A DNA stretch of 64,000 nucleotides from Geothrix sp. (GTDB lineage: Bacteria; Acidobacteriota; Holophagae; Holophagales; Holophagaceae). Position 1 is the first letter of the stretch. Each line of letters begins with the position of its first letter. The stretch lies in contig JAVBYJ010000019.1 in assembly GCA_030824075.1 (NCBI GenBank), forward strand, positions 1 to 64,000, in the 5' to 3' direction. Below the pieces are notes generated by a model. It had not been told where the DNA came from, ran no database searches, and saw only the letters and a list, made by a program, of their open reading frames with translations. The position numbers and the translations under genes are program-made. Positions 38,201 through 45,252 of this stretch are shown here, piece after piece.

Positions 38201-38233
38201 AACGAGGTCCTCCATCTGCCGGTCGAACGTCAT
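35222..38233 (-). CDS. Multi-PAS sensor histidine kinase, 1003 residues
   Basis: A soluble sensor with about six PAS/PAC units in tandem (residues ~10-755; PAC tails include ITRRKEAET, VTELHQAT, ITQQKETD and ITARRQAEE), then HisKA (GGISHDFNNLLGAILGY, His near 776) and HATPase_c (N-box MNLVINARDAI, DTGCGIPPD, GTGLGLSVVYGLV). No membrane segment and no receiver. The stacked PAS domains suggest redox or ligand sensing in the cytoplasm. The cognate regulator is not adjacent. Its 3' end faces pfkA with only 8 bases between the stops. Confidence 0.93.
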   Translation of the reverse strand: MTFDRQMEDLVHSLDGIVWEADPDTMRMRFVSRQAERLLGYPISQWLEEPAFWIDHLHPGDRDWALAFCTESTRDLRNHSFEYRMVAQDGRVVWLQDLVTVVSEGGKVTGLRGLMVDITRRKEAETRASAIQQRWGLHIEQTPLAIIEWNTEGKVISWNPAAEKIFGYLAAEAIGQSIQDLVVPKDPELRRQVGLIAESPVKEQSHSEVQHANIRKDGSLVLCQWFNTTLKDDQGRPIGVASMALDVTELHQATQALAESETRFRRLVELNPNAIIIQTGGRWRFANATTLALFGAANFEAFQARPVLEWIHPDHRDAARQRVQRVLSGEILPEQELTFLREDGSTFPAMVHGTLFNHQGVSSILGVIRDITQQKETDAAIEKARDSYRSLLMEMPFLVWKGTSDGGCEYINQAWMDFTGLDLDHLRGNQWAECVHPEDQPLLMQAYTTAMASLQPMAMEFRMRHQNGGYRWVKGQGKPFYGLDGRFEGFLAACNDIHDQRLAEAALMEKEQRFRTVADFTYDWEYWTSKDGGFLWMSPSCERITGYSSEAFIKDPGLMGRILHPDDRAMLEEHVHEVRDGGEPFPMDFRILHKDGRQIWISHICTSVFDAEGRPLGRRAANRDITARRQAEEDLFEASRQRLAMLEAASVARVVPWSMGSDGHMQWGDSANLVLGQTPTVLGNRRGWPWESIQAEDRPRLHQALREVDMGIVASFECRMRHGQGHPIWTRWTLAREQGSFHGAVQDITEQHAIQEQLLQSQKLESVGTLVGGISHDFNNLLGAILGYCDLFENDPDLNARHRKGLGVIQGAALRGRELVDQLLGFSRKVAPNRVKASLNAIVSEAGDLVARALPSGIQMSLDLAPDLPDTLLDPGQMHQVVMNLVINARDAIQGPGIISLRTGRSDIGPETALAHNRPPGPYVSLEVEDTGCGIPPDQLNRVFEPFYTTKGLKGTGLGLSVVYGLVTEHGGFMQCQSEVGRGTRFRVVLPLITAPQSQGVPH

Positions 38234-38471
38234 GGGATGCCTTCTCTCCTGGGATTCAATGAGGATCTTGGGTCCACGTGGAGGCCCGGTGCGATATCGT
38301 CCGGTCAGGGGGGAAGATTGACTTCCAGGTCGAAGACACGTGCCTCGAAGGTCCCTTATGATGGCAGTTTCGGCCTGCCCCGGTCTGGCCTCTGGGTGGG
38401 TGATCGGTCCTTGTGATGGCAGTCACGGGCGTGGTTCTCTGGTAGGGCCTTGGAGTGGCGGGAGATGGGTG
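38234..38471. other. Leader region between the PAS kinase and the manC mini-frame
   Basis: No convincing gene. Two related segments containing GATGGCAGT lie near 38357 and 38413. Divergent promoters for the kinase and manC should lie here but no strong box is obvious. Confidence 0.4.
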
Positions 38472-38573
38472 ATGTCGGACAACCATAGGGATACGCTGGC
38501 GGCGGTGGTCTCAATAGCGCCTGGGGCGATACGCGAGACCTCCCGCACTGGGGTGGTACGGAAGGAGGCATGA
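38472..38573 (+). pseudogene. Truncated, diverged 5' copy of manC fused to the AIRE element
   Basis: A 33-residue frame from ATG 38472 (GGAG seven bases upstream) to a TGA at 38571-38573 that overlaps the manC start. Its first 13 residues, MSDNHRDTLAAVV, mirror the manC start (M-PD...L-AVV). Then it reads SIAPGAIRET from the palindromic element and ends in a short tail. The layout matches the rdgB and ThiF/MoeB cases, though the copied part has diverged more. The homology of the first 13 residues is suggestive, not certain. Confidence 0.55.
38509..38543 (+). repeat. AIRE palindromic element, copy 3 (diverged left arm)
   Basis: The right half GGCGATACGCGAGACCTCC is identical to copy 1. The left arm is altered, so the hairpin is largely lost while the in-frame reading IAPGAIRET is kept. 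Confidence 0.7.
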
Positions 38574-39643
38574 TGCCAGACACGGGAAGTCATCCGTCTT
38601 TAGTCGCGGTCGTTATGGCAGGAGGCCGGGGAACCCGGTTCTGGCCCCGCAGCCGCAACGCCCGCCCGAAACAGTTCTTGGCCATCGTCGGCACCGAGAC
38701 CCTGCTCCACCAGACGGTGCGGCGCCTTGATGGGCATGTGAGCCCAGACCGCATTTTCGTGGTGACCACGGAGGACCTGGCCGCCGAGACCCGGCGCATG
38801 CTCCCCGAGCTTCCACCAGAGAATGTGATCGTCGAGCCCGAGGGGCGCAACACCGCGCCCTGCCTGGCCCTGGCGCTGGTGGAGATCGAGAAGAAGTTCC
38901 CTCACGGCGTCATGGCCGTGCTATCTGCAGACCATTGGATCGGCGACCGGGACCTCTTCCTGGAGGATCTGGACACTGCCGTGAAGCACGCCGCCTGGGA
39001 GCGCGAGCTGGTCACCTTCGGCATCAAACCCACCTATCCCGAGGTAGGCTACGGTTACATCGAATCCGAAGGTCATGGCCCCGTGCTCAAGGTGAAGGCC
39101 TTTCGGGAGAAGCCGCCCGTTGAAGTGGCCGTGCAATACCTGGAATCCGGCCGTCACTTCTGGAACGCCGGCATGTTCGTGTGGACCCTGGAAGATTTCC
39201 GCGAGGGGCTTCAGAAACATGCGCCGGAGGTGCTCGCGCCGCTCGACGCCTGGATGAAGGCTGGCGCCGATCCGGCCGCCCTCCACGCCGCCTATCGTCA
39301 GCTACCCAAGGTGGCCATTGATGTGGCCCTCCTGGAGAAGGCGGTCACGGTCGCGGTGGTGCCCACCCGCTTCCGCTGGTCCGATGTGGGTTCCTGGCCC
39401 GCCGCCATCGAATTCCAGGAAACGGATTCCGAGGGCAATGTCAGCCAGGGTGAAACGCTTCTGTTGGATACACGCAACAGCGCCTTTTTTGGCGGCAGCC
39501 GGCTCATCGCGGCCAGCGGCGTGGACGACCTCATCGTGGTGGACTCGGATGATGCCCTGCTCATCTGCCACCGCGACCGGGCCCAGACCGTCAAGCAGAT
39601 CGTCGAGCGTCTGCGGGCCGAAGGGCGCGAAGACCTCTTGTAA
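38573..39643 (+). CDS. manC: Mannose-1-phosphate guanylyltransferase
   Basis: About 356 residues: nucleotidyltransferase start VMAGGRGTRFWPRSR with PKQFLA, then ADHWIGD, VGYGYIE, FREKP and FWNAGMFVW. It makes GDP-mannose from mannose-1-phosphate and GTP. Two ATGs (38570, 38573) overlap the stop of the mini-frame upstream; GGAGG suits 38573 better. It lacks the C-terminal cupin isomerase domain of bifunctional ManC. A cupin of that kind is encoded separately just downstream. Confidence 0.92.
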   Translation: MPDTGSHPSLVAVVMAGGRGTRFWPRSRNARPKQFLAIVGTETLLHQTVRRLDGHVSPDRIFVVTTEDLAAETRRMLPELPPENVIVEPEGRNTAPCLALALVEIEKKFPHGVMAVLSADHWIGDRDLFLEDLDTAVKHAAWERELVTFGIKPTYPEVGYGYIESEGHGPVLKVKAFREKPPVEVAVQYLESGRHFWNAGMFVWTLEDFREGLQKHAPEVLAPLDAWMKAGADPAALHAAYRQLPKVAIDVALLEKAVTVAVVPTRFRWSDVGSWPAAIEFQETDSEGNVSQGETLLLDTRNSAFFGGSRLIAASGVDDLIVVDSDDALLICHRDRAQTVKQIVERLRAEGREDLL

Positions 39644-39660
39644 GGCCGAAGGAGAGAGAC

Positions 39661-39726
39661 ATGGAACGACCGACGACCCTGCATGTGGACAAGCCCTGGG
39701 GACGGGGCCCCGTCCGCGAGCCCTGA
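39661..39726 (+). pseudogene. Truncated 5' copy of the manC-linked cupin gene
   Basis: The first 41 bases (39661-39701) match the cupin start (39815-39855) at 33 positions: MERPTTLHVDKPWG against MNRPETLHVDKPWG. A good Shine-Dalgarno (GGAGAGAG) precedes it. The match ends exactly at a perfect palindrome, GGACGGGGCCCCGTCC (39700-39715), after which the frame reads RGPVREP and stops. Confidence 0.8.
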
Positions 39727-39814
39727 GGGCGTGCGACCCGGGGGTAGTCCAGGAGCCCCCCGCGAGGCACTGCCGAGCGGCGATGATGAACGAACCCTTC
39801 TTAAGAGAGACCCG

Positions 39815-40174
39815 ATGAACCGACCCGAAACCCTCCACGTGGACAAGCCCTGGGGCTCCTTCGATCAGTACGCCCTGAATACGCCCTGCACCGTGAAGAT
39901 TCTCACCTGCCACCCCGGGCAGAAGCTGAGCCTCCAGCGGCATAGCCACCGCGGCGAGTTGTGGGTGGCGCTGGATCCGGGCGTGGTGGTGGACCGCGAT
40001 GGGGAGGAACTGCGCCCCGCTGTGGGGGAGGAGATCTGGCTGCCGCTGGGGAGCACCCACCGGCTGCGCTGCGACGCAGAGATGGTTCGCCCCGTGCGGG
40101 TGCTCGAAGTCAGCCTGGGCGTCTTCGACGAGGCGGACATCGAGCGGCTCCAGGATGACTACGGCCGTCGGTGA
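39815..40174 (+). CDS. Cupin mannose-6-phosphate isomerase-type protein
   Basis: 119 residues, starting MNRPETLHVDKPWGSFDQY. Cupin motifs HPGQKLSLQRHSHRGELWVAL (metal His/Glu) and GEEIWLPLGSTHRLR match the C-terminal type II phosphomannose isomerase domain normally fused to ManC. It probably interconverts fructose-6- and mannose-6-phosphate, supplying manC. Its ATG overlaps the TGA of a tiny frame (MMNEPFLRETR, from 39783) in the sequence behind the truncated copy. Confidence 0.85.
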   Translation: MNRPETLHVDKPWGSFDQYALNTPCTVKILTCHPGQKLSLQRHSHRGELWVALDPGVVVDRDGEELRPAVGEEIWLPLGSTHRLRCDAEMVRPVRVLEVSLGVFDEADIERLQDDYGRR

Positions 40175-40872
40175 TGCGTCGAGTGGCGCGTCTCGCGATC
40201 CTGCTGCTTGCGGGCCTTCCGGCCCTGGCCCAGAGCGGCGAAGAGATCCTGGCCCGGGTCGACCTGCTGCGCCATCCCTGGTCTGCCTTCAGGGTGGACC
40301 TCACCGTGAAGGATGCGAAGACCGTCCAGCAGTGGAAGGTATCAGCCCGGGAGAACGGCGATGCCCGGTTGGATGGCCTCTCGGAGAAGGAGAAGGGCCG
40401 GGCGGTACTGATGCTCGGCGATCAGATGTGGCTGCTGCTGCCGGGGTCGAAGCGTCCCCTGAAGGTCACGCCCCAGCAACGGATGATGGGCTCCGCCGGC
40501 GGCGGTGATGTGGCACGCACCCGATTCCGGAAGGACTACACGGTCCAGGAACTGGCTGATGATGTCCTTGATGATCGCCCCTGCTGGCGCCTGGAGCTGG
40601 CCGCACGGACGCCCACGCTCAGCGCCCGGACGGTGCGCCTGTGGGTGACGAAGCAGCGGATGCTCCCCGTGAAGGCGGAGTTCCGTCTCGCCTCGGGAAA
40701 GCTGGCGCGAACCGCCCTGTTCGGTCCGCCCGCTCAAGCGCTGGGCCAGCCGGTGCTGTCCTGGATGGAACTGATCGAGCCTGGCGGTGCCAAAGTGAAC
40801 CTGCTGTTCAGCGACTGGTCCAAGGGTGGTGTGGACGCGGATCGCTTCGAGTTGCCCGCTGCGGGCCGGTGA
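40174..40872 (+). CDS. Outer-membrane lipoprotein-sorting protein-like (LolA-fold)
   Basis: 232 residues with a signal peptide (RRVARLAILLLAGLPALA) and the half-barrel pattern of the COG2834 family: EEILARVDLLRHPWSAFRVDLTV, then GDQMWLLLPGSKRPLKVT, QELADDVLDDRPCWRLEL, LWVTKQRMLPVKAEF and a final YSD/FSDW-type strand. Such periplasmic proteins bind lipids or acyl chains. The ATG overlaps the cupin stop (TGATG). The cargo is unknown. Confidence 0.8.
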   Translation: MRRVARLAILLLAGLPALAQSGEEILARVDLLRHPWSAFRVDLTVKDAKTVQQWKVSARENGDARLDGLSEKEKGRAVLMLGDQMWLLLPGSKRPLKVTPQQRMMGSAGGGDVARTRFRKDYTVQELADDVLDDRPCWRLELAARTPTLSARTVRLWVTKQRMLPVKAEFRLASGKLARTALFGPPAQALGQPVLSWMELIEPGGAKVNLLFSDWSKGGVDADRFELPAAGR

Positions 40873-41138
40873 CCAGATTTCGGTGGTAACCTCACAAGCG
40901 AGGTGCCCGCAAGGGCTTCCCGCCACCAACCATCCCACCCATTGACACCAGTCCCGTCCGCGGGGCTCCCGCTCCAACGCCCCACCACTCGAAATCCCGC
41001 CAAATAACCCTCACGAAGCGCCCGTACCTCCGGGCGCTTCTTTTTTCTGTCCGGGGGTTCCGTGCTGCGCACACCCCCCCGGAGCCCCCGCGCTTTGGCG
41101 CGGCCAAGCCGGGCCGGGATTTTTCCTGATCCTGTGGG
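40873..41138. other. Non-coding stretch between the LolA-fold gene and motB
   Basis: It contains a terminator at 41015-41046 and, after it, GC-rich sequence with GGGGGTTCCGTGCTGCG and CCGCGCTTTGGCGCGG. Nothing coding is seen. Confidence 0.6.
41015..41046 (+). terminator. Rho-independent terminator
   Basis: GAAGCGCCCG-TACCTC-CGGGCGCTTC followed by T6, closing the manC-cupin-LolA-like transcript. Confidence 0.92.
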
Positions 41139-42074
41139 TCAGTGCTTCGGCGGTTCGGGGTTGGCGCCAAGGGCAGTGCCGGCTTCGACCTTCTTTTCCC
41201 CTTCGCGCGGTTTGGCCTTCTGGTGCTTGGTTTCGGCGGCTTCGGTGGCGGCCGAGATCACGACAATGGAAATGCGGCGGTTCTGGGGATCCTTGGGATC
41301 TTTGCCCTCAAGGGGGATGGTTTCGGCGTAGCCGGTCACGCGGCGGACCTGCCCGGGACGGAGTCCCCCTGTGGCGCTTTCCATGACACGGCGGGCTGCG
41401 TTGGCGCGCTCGGCGCTCAGCTCCCAGTTCGTATAGGCCTTGTTGGCGTACTGTGCGGCGTCCGTGTGGCCGCCAATGACCACACGGTTGGGAAGCTTGC
41501 CGAGTTCCTTGGCGATCTCCTTGAGGATGGACAAGGTGTAGCTCTTGAGGGTGGCGCTGCCCGAATCGAAGAGTACCTGGGCGGCCTTGTCCTGGATCTG
41601 GATGCGCAGGCCCTCATCCGTGAAGTCCATGCTGATCTGATCCTGGAAGGCCTGGAGCAGCTCGTCCTCCTGGAAGGCCTTTTCGATGGCCTCGGCGGTG
41701 GCCTCCATGGCCTTCTTCTCTTCCTCTTCCGCCGCGGCGGCACCTGGACTGTCCGATGCGGTGTCGGTGCCCCCATCGCCGTCTGGTCCCGGGGCCATGC
41801 CGCGACCGCCGGGCAGGATGCCCTTGCCGTGGTTGGCCAGGATTTCCTTGCCCCGTTCGCTGTTGAAGAAATTGGCGTCCTGAAACACCCCGGCGATACC
41901 AGCCTTGGTGTTCTTGTCCGCGCTATTGAGGAGCCACATCAGGAGGAAGAAGGCCATCATGGCCGTCACCAGATCCGCGTAGGCCACCTTCCAGGCCCCC
42001 CCGTGGGCCGCGGCGTGACCGCCTTTCTTCTTGATGAACTTGACCTTGATCTCGGGCTTTTGCTGCTCGGCCAT
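41139..42074 (-). CDS. motB: Flagellar motor stator protein MotB
   Basis: 311 residues with one N-terminal membrane segment (YADLVTAMMAFFLLMWLL; the Asp is the proton carrier), a Gly-rich/acidic plug and linker, and an OmpA peptidoglycan-binding domain (GHTDAAQYANKAYTNWELSAERA). With MotA it forms the stator that powers the flagellum. No Shine-Dalgarno precedes its ATG; a 31-codon frame after motA ends eight bases upstream, so coupling is likely. Confidence 0.95.
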   Translation of the reverse strand: MAEQQKPEIKVKFIKKKGGHAAAHGGAWKVAYADLVTAMMAFFLLMWLLNSADKNTKAGIAGVFQDANFFNSERGKEILANHGKGILPGGRGMAPGPDGDGGTDTASDSPGAAAAEEEEKKAMEATAEAIEKAFQEDELLQAFQDQISMDFTDEGLRIQIQDKAAQVLFDSGSATLKSYTLSILKEIAKELGKLPNRVVIGGHTDAAQYANKAYTNWELSAERANAARRVMESATGGLRPGQVRRVTGYAETIPLEGKDPKDPQNRRISIVVISAATEAAETKHQKAKPREGEKKVEAGTALGANPEPPKH

Positions 42075-42082
42075 GGCGAAGC

Positions 42083-42178
42083 CTAGACGGGCCGTGAGCG
42101 AAGGCTGCCGTGCAGCCTTCCGAGCGGGGTGCCCGTCAGGCTGAGCATCACGCTCACATGGGTGGAGGCGGGAGTCAT
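42083..42178 (-). other. 31-codon frame with palindrome between motA and motB
   Basis: Starts four bases after the motA stop (ATG 42178), reads through the hairpin GAAGGCTGC-CGT-GCAGCCTTC (42100-42120) and stops at TAG 42083-42085, eight bases before motB. The predicted peptide ends HGSLRSRPV. It looks like a dispersed intergenic element that keeps the operon's translation continuous rather than a true protein gene. Confidence 0.5.
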
Positions 42179-42182
42179 CTCA

Positions 42183-43049
42183 TCACCTTGGCTTGATCTG
42201 CCGAACCACTTCCTCTAATTCACCGGACCCTGGCCGCTCGGTGGAGGGGATGTTCCGCCGGGCGAACTCCACAGCGGTGATGGGCGCGGCGCCATTGCCG
42301 AAGCTGGTGAGACCGGATCGGATGCAGTTGAAGTAGTAGGCCTCGACCGCATTCACCGCATCGATGTTTTTGGCCAGGGGCTGGAACACCCCGTAGGCCA
42401 GCAGGATGCCGAGGAAGGTGCCCACCAAAGCCGCGCCGACCTTGGCACCAATGACGTTGGGGGGCTGATCGAGGAAACCCATGGTGATGACAATGCCCAT
42501 GACGCAGGCGACGATGCCGAAGGCCGGGAAGGCGTCGGCCAGGTTGCTCATGGCGGTGCCCGGGGCGGCATTCTCCGCGTGGTGGACGTCCAGGTCCGCG
42601 TCCATGACCATGTCGATCTCATCCATCTTGGCGCTCCCATTGATGAGCAGCTTCATGGAGTCGCAGAAGAAGTCCATGGCGTGATGGTTGTGCGTAAATG
42701 TGGTGTACTTCTTGAAAATGGCGGAGTTGTGGGGATCGTTGACGTCCTGCTCAAGGGCCAGCAGGCCACCCTTCTTGATGTTCACGTAGACCTCGTACTG
42801 CATCATGAGGACTTCCATGTAGACAGCCTTGGTGTAAGGACTGCCTTTGATGGGTTTGGCGATATCTGCGACCACCCGCTTGATGACATTCGGGGGGTTG
42901 GCGGCCAGGAAGGCGCCGAGGCCCGCGCCGAAGATCATGAGTCCTTCTGCGGGCAGCGGATGCAGAAGCGTGGGGATGCTCCCGCCCTCCATCAGGAATC
43001 CCACGATGATCGAGGCGAAGACCACCACCAAGCCGATGATGAAGAACAT
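42183..43049 (-). CDS. motA: Flagellar motor stator protein MotA
   Basis: 288 residues with four membrane segments (MFFIIGLVVVFASIIVGFLM; the pair around AFGIVACVMGIVITMG and GAALVGTFLGILLAYGVF) and the large cytoplasmic loop with KYTTFTHNHH. It couples ion flow to flagellar rotation. The ATG at 43049 has AAAGGAG upstream; longer frames run into the divergent promoter region. Confidence 0.95.
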   Translation of the reverse strand: MFFIIGLVVVFASIIVGFLMEGGSIPTLLHPLPAEGLMIFGAGLGAFLAANPPNVIKRVVADIAKPIKGSPYTKAVYMEVLMMQYEVYVNIKKGGLLALEQDVNDPHNSAIFKKYTTFTHNHHAMDFFCDSMKLLINGSAKMDEIDMVMDADLDVHHAENAAPGTAMSNLADAFPAFGIVACVMGIVITMGFLDQPPNVIGAKVGAALVGTFLGILLAYGVFQPLAKNIDAVNAVEAYYFNCIRSGLTSFGNGAAPITAVEFARRNIPSTERPGSGELEEVVRQIKPR

Positions 43050-43152
43050 GCAGCAACTCCTTTCAATGTCATCGGCCAGGAAGATCCGGTGCTGAATTCT
43101 AGACTCGGAGGGAAGGCTCCACACTGGCACAATGAATGTATTCGGAGGATTT

Positions 43153-44145
43153 ATGGCACCTTCTACCCCGTCTCTCGGTCCCGTCGGCAGCTACGTCAAA
43201 CACCATTTTCGGCATTTCAACGCCGCCGCCCTGGTGGACGCCGCCGAGGGCTACCGGGCCTACCTGGCGCAGGGCGGGAAGATGATGGTCACCCTGGCCG
43301 GAGCCATGAGCACCGCCGAACTGGGCCTCTCCTTCGCCGAGATGATCCGCCAGGACAAGGTGCATCTCATTGTCTGCACCGGCGCCAACCTGGAAGAGGA
43401 CATCTTCAACCTGGTGGCCCATGACTTCTACGAGCGGGTGCCCCACTACCGGGACCTCACCCCCCAGGATGAGGCGGATCTCCTCGGTCGCCACATGAAC
43501 CGCGTGACGGACACCTGCATTCCTGAGATGGAGGCCATGCGCCGGATGGAAAAGGCCATGCTGGACGTGTGGACCAAGGCGGATCAGGCGGGCGAGCATT
43601 ACTTTCCCCATGAGTTCTTCCAGCAGGTGCTGAAGTCCGGCGTGCTGAAGCCCTCGTACCAGATCGACCCCAAGCATTCCTGGATGCTGGCGGCCCTCGA
43701 AAAGAACGTACCCATCGTGGTGCCGGGCTGGGAAGACAGCACCCTGGGCAACATGTACGCCGCCGCCGTCATCCGCGGCGATGTGAAGAACGTCCACACC
43801 GTGCGCACGGGCATCGAGTACATGACCTGGCTGGCCCAGCACTACCAGGCGGTGACGAAGACCTCGACCCTGGGCATGTTCCAGATCGGCGGCGGCATTG
43901 CCGGCGACTTCCCCATCTGTGTGGTGCCCATGCTCCACCAGGATCTGGAACGGACCGAGGTGCCCCTCTGGGGTTATTTCTGCCAGATCAGTGACTCGAC
44001 CACCAGCTACGGCTCGTATTCGGGCGCCGTGCCCAACGAAAAGATCACCTGGGGCAAGCTGGGCGTGGACACGCCGAAGTTCATCGTCGAAAGTGACGCC
44101 ACCATCGTGGCGCCGCTGATCTTTGCTTATTTGCTTGGTTGGTAG
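43153..44145 (+). CDS. Deoxyhypusine-synthase-like protein
   Basis: 330 residues of the DHS family: MMVTLAGAMSTAELGLSFAEMI, VCTGANLEEDIFNL, FQIGGGIAGDFPICV and, near the end, NEKITWGKLG with the Lys that forms the enzyme imine intermediate. Bacteria lack eIF5A, so the bacterial members are thought to make homospermidine or act on other polyamine substrates. The NAD and spermidine contacts look preserved. GGAGG precedes the ATG at 43153. Confidence 0.88.
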   Translation: MAPSTPSLGPVGSYVKHHFRHFNAAALVDAAEGYRAYLAQGGKMMVTLAGAMSTAELGLSFAEMIRQDKVHLIVCTGANLEEDIFNLVAHDFYERVPHYRDLTPQDEADLLGRHMNRVTDTCIPEMEAMRRMEKAMLDVWTKADQAGEHYFPHEFFQQVLKSGVLKPSYQIDPKHSWMLAALEKNVPIVVPGWEDSTLGNMYAAAVIRGDVKNVHTVRTGIEYMTWLAQHYQAVTKTSTLGMFQIGGGIAGDFPICVVPMLHQDLERTEVPLWGYFCQISDSTTSYGSYSGAVPNEKITWGKLGVDTPKFIVESDATIVAPLIFAYLLGW

Positions 44146-44153
44146 AGAACCGA

Positions 44154-44260
44154 AAAAGATTCACCGCCAAGACGCCAAGAAAAGCATGCGGTCTGTGTTT
44201 GGATCTCTTGGCGCCCTTGGCGCCCTTGGCGTCTTGGCGGTAATCAGTTGTTGTTCTTCA
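44154..44260. repeat. Inverted-repeat element, CCAAGACGCCAAG family, copy 2
   Basis: Arms CACCGCCAAGACGCCAAG (44162-44179) and CTTGGCGTCTTGGCGGT (about 44225-44241), outer ends GAAAAAG and AATCAGTTGTTGTTCTTC. The internal stretch repeats CTTGGCGCC. It lies between convergent genes, so it may also act as a terminator. Confidence 0.8.
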
Positions 44261-44267
44261 AGTGTAT

Positions 44268-45017
44268 TCAGAGGTCCCAGACCAGCAGTCGCGCCCCTTC
44301 GCGTCCCTTGACGGGCAGTACGCGCTGGGGCGTTTCTCCGGGCACCTCGAAGCTGTGGCTGATGAAGCGGCTGCCGGACTTCATTTCTCGGCGCGCCTTG
44401 GCCCAGAGGGCGGGCATGGGGACGGGGGAGAGGAAGGCGTAGACCACGTCGAAGGTCGCGAGATCCGTGCGCCAAAGGCTGCCCAGATGGATGTGCGCGT
44501 TGGGCCGCGGCAGGCAGCGCAGCCACGCCACCAGCCAGGTGAAGGGGGAGGCCTCGACGCCGACGAAGATTGAATCCGGCCGAACCCTCGCGAGGTGGGC
44601 CACCGGCCCGCCGAACCCGCAGCCCAGGTCCACGAAGTGGAGGCCGGCCCGATCGGGCAGCAGGCCCTCCAGCTTCCCCCAGGCGTCCTCACTGGCGTGG
44701 TAGAGCGGCACGCGGCTCCACAGGCCGCCTCCGAACACCAGCGCCAGCCCCAGGAACAGCGCCAGATAAACCCATGCGGGGATCGGCGTGCCCCAGAGGG
44801 CCCGCACCAGGAAGGGCAGGGCGGCCTGCATGAAGATCCAGCGGCGATCCAGATCCAGCCATCGCGACAGGAAGACCGCCAGCACGGCCTGCAGTAGCAC
44901 CCAGGCCATCCCCGGAAACCGCAGACCCAGCCGTGCCAGGGCCACCAGCACCGCGAAGGCCAGGGCCTGCGCAAGAAGGGCGCGGAGCACCGGAGGCCAG
45001 CGGCGGATCAAGGACAT
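44268..45017 (-). CDS. Membrane-anchored class I SAM methyltransferase
   Basis: About 249 residues: four hydrophobic segments in the first ~105 residues, then a Rossmann methyltransferase with motif I HFVDLGCGFGGPVAHLA and the acidic VGVEASP. The membrane half plus methyltransferase half resembles lipid or quinone methyltransferases, but no substrate marker is seen. The ATG at 45017 (MSLIRRW) is preferred; further upstream is a dispersed repeat. Confidence 0.8.
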   Translation of the reverse strand: MSLIRRWPPVLRALLAQALAFAVLVALARLGLRFPGMAWVLLQAVLAVFLSRWLDLDRRWIFMQAALPFLVRALWGTPIPAWVYLALFLGLALVFGGGLWSRVPLYHASEDAWGKLEGLLPDRAGLHFVDLGCGFGGPVAHLARVRPDSIFVGVEASPFTWLVAWLRCLPRPNAHIHLGSLWRTDLATFDVVYAFLSPVPMPALWAKARREMKSGSRFISHSFEVPGETPQRVLPVKGREGARLLVWDL

Positions 45018-45039
45018 GGATGCCGTCCAACAAAGACAT

Positions 45040-45225
45040 GAAATGGAAACCACAGATTACACAGATGACACAGATGCGCACCGAAGCGATACGCCTGACT
45101 CCCGACGGAACTCCCCACCGACCAAGCCTCCCCTCACCGTCCGGCTGCCGCCCTTTTTTAATCTGTGCGAATCTGTGAAATCTGTGGATCCAAGTCCTCA
45201 TCTGCGCCATCTGCGGTTTCATGTC
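45040..45225. repeat. CACAGAT-type inverted-repeat element, copy 2
   Basis: The left end has ACCACAGATTACACAGATGA and the right end, inverted, AATCTGTGCGAATCTGTGAA and CATCTGCGGTTTCATG. The ~95-base core is unrelated. Copy 1 is at 16883-16962. Confidence 0.75.
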
Positions 45226-45252
45226 TTGCATCCTCTTCCCGGTCCCTCACCC

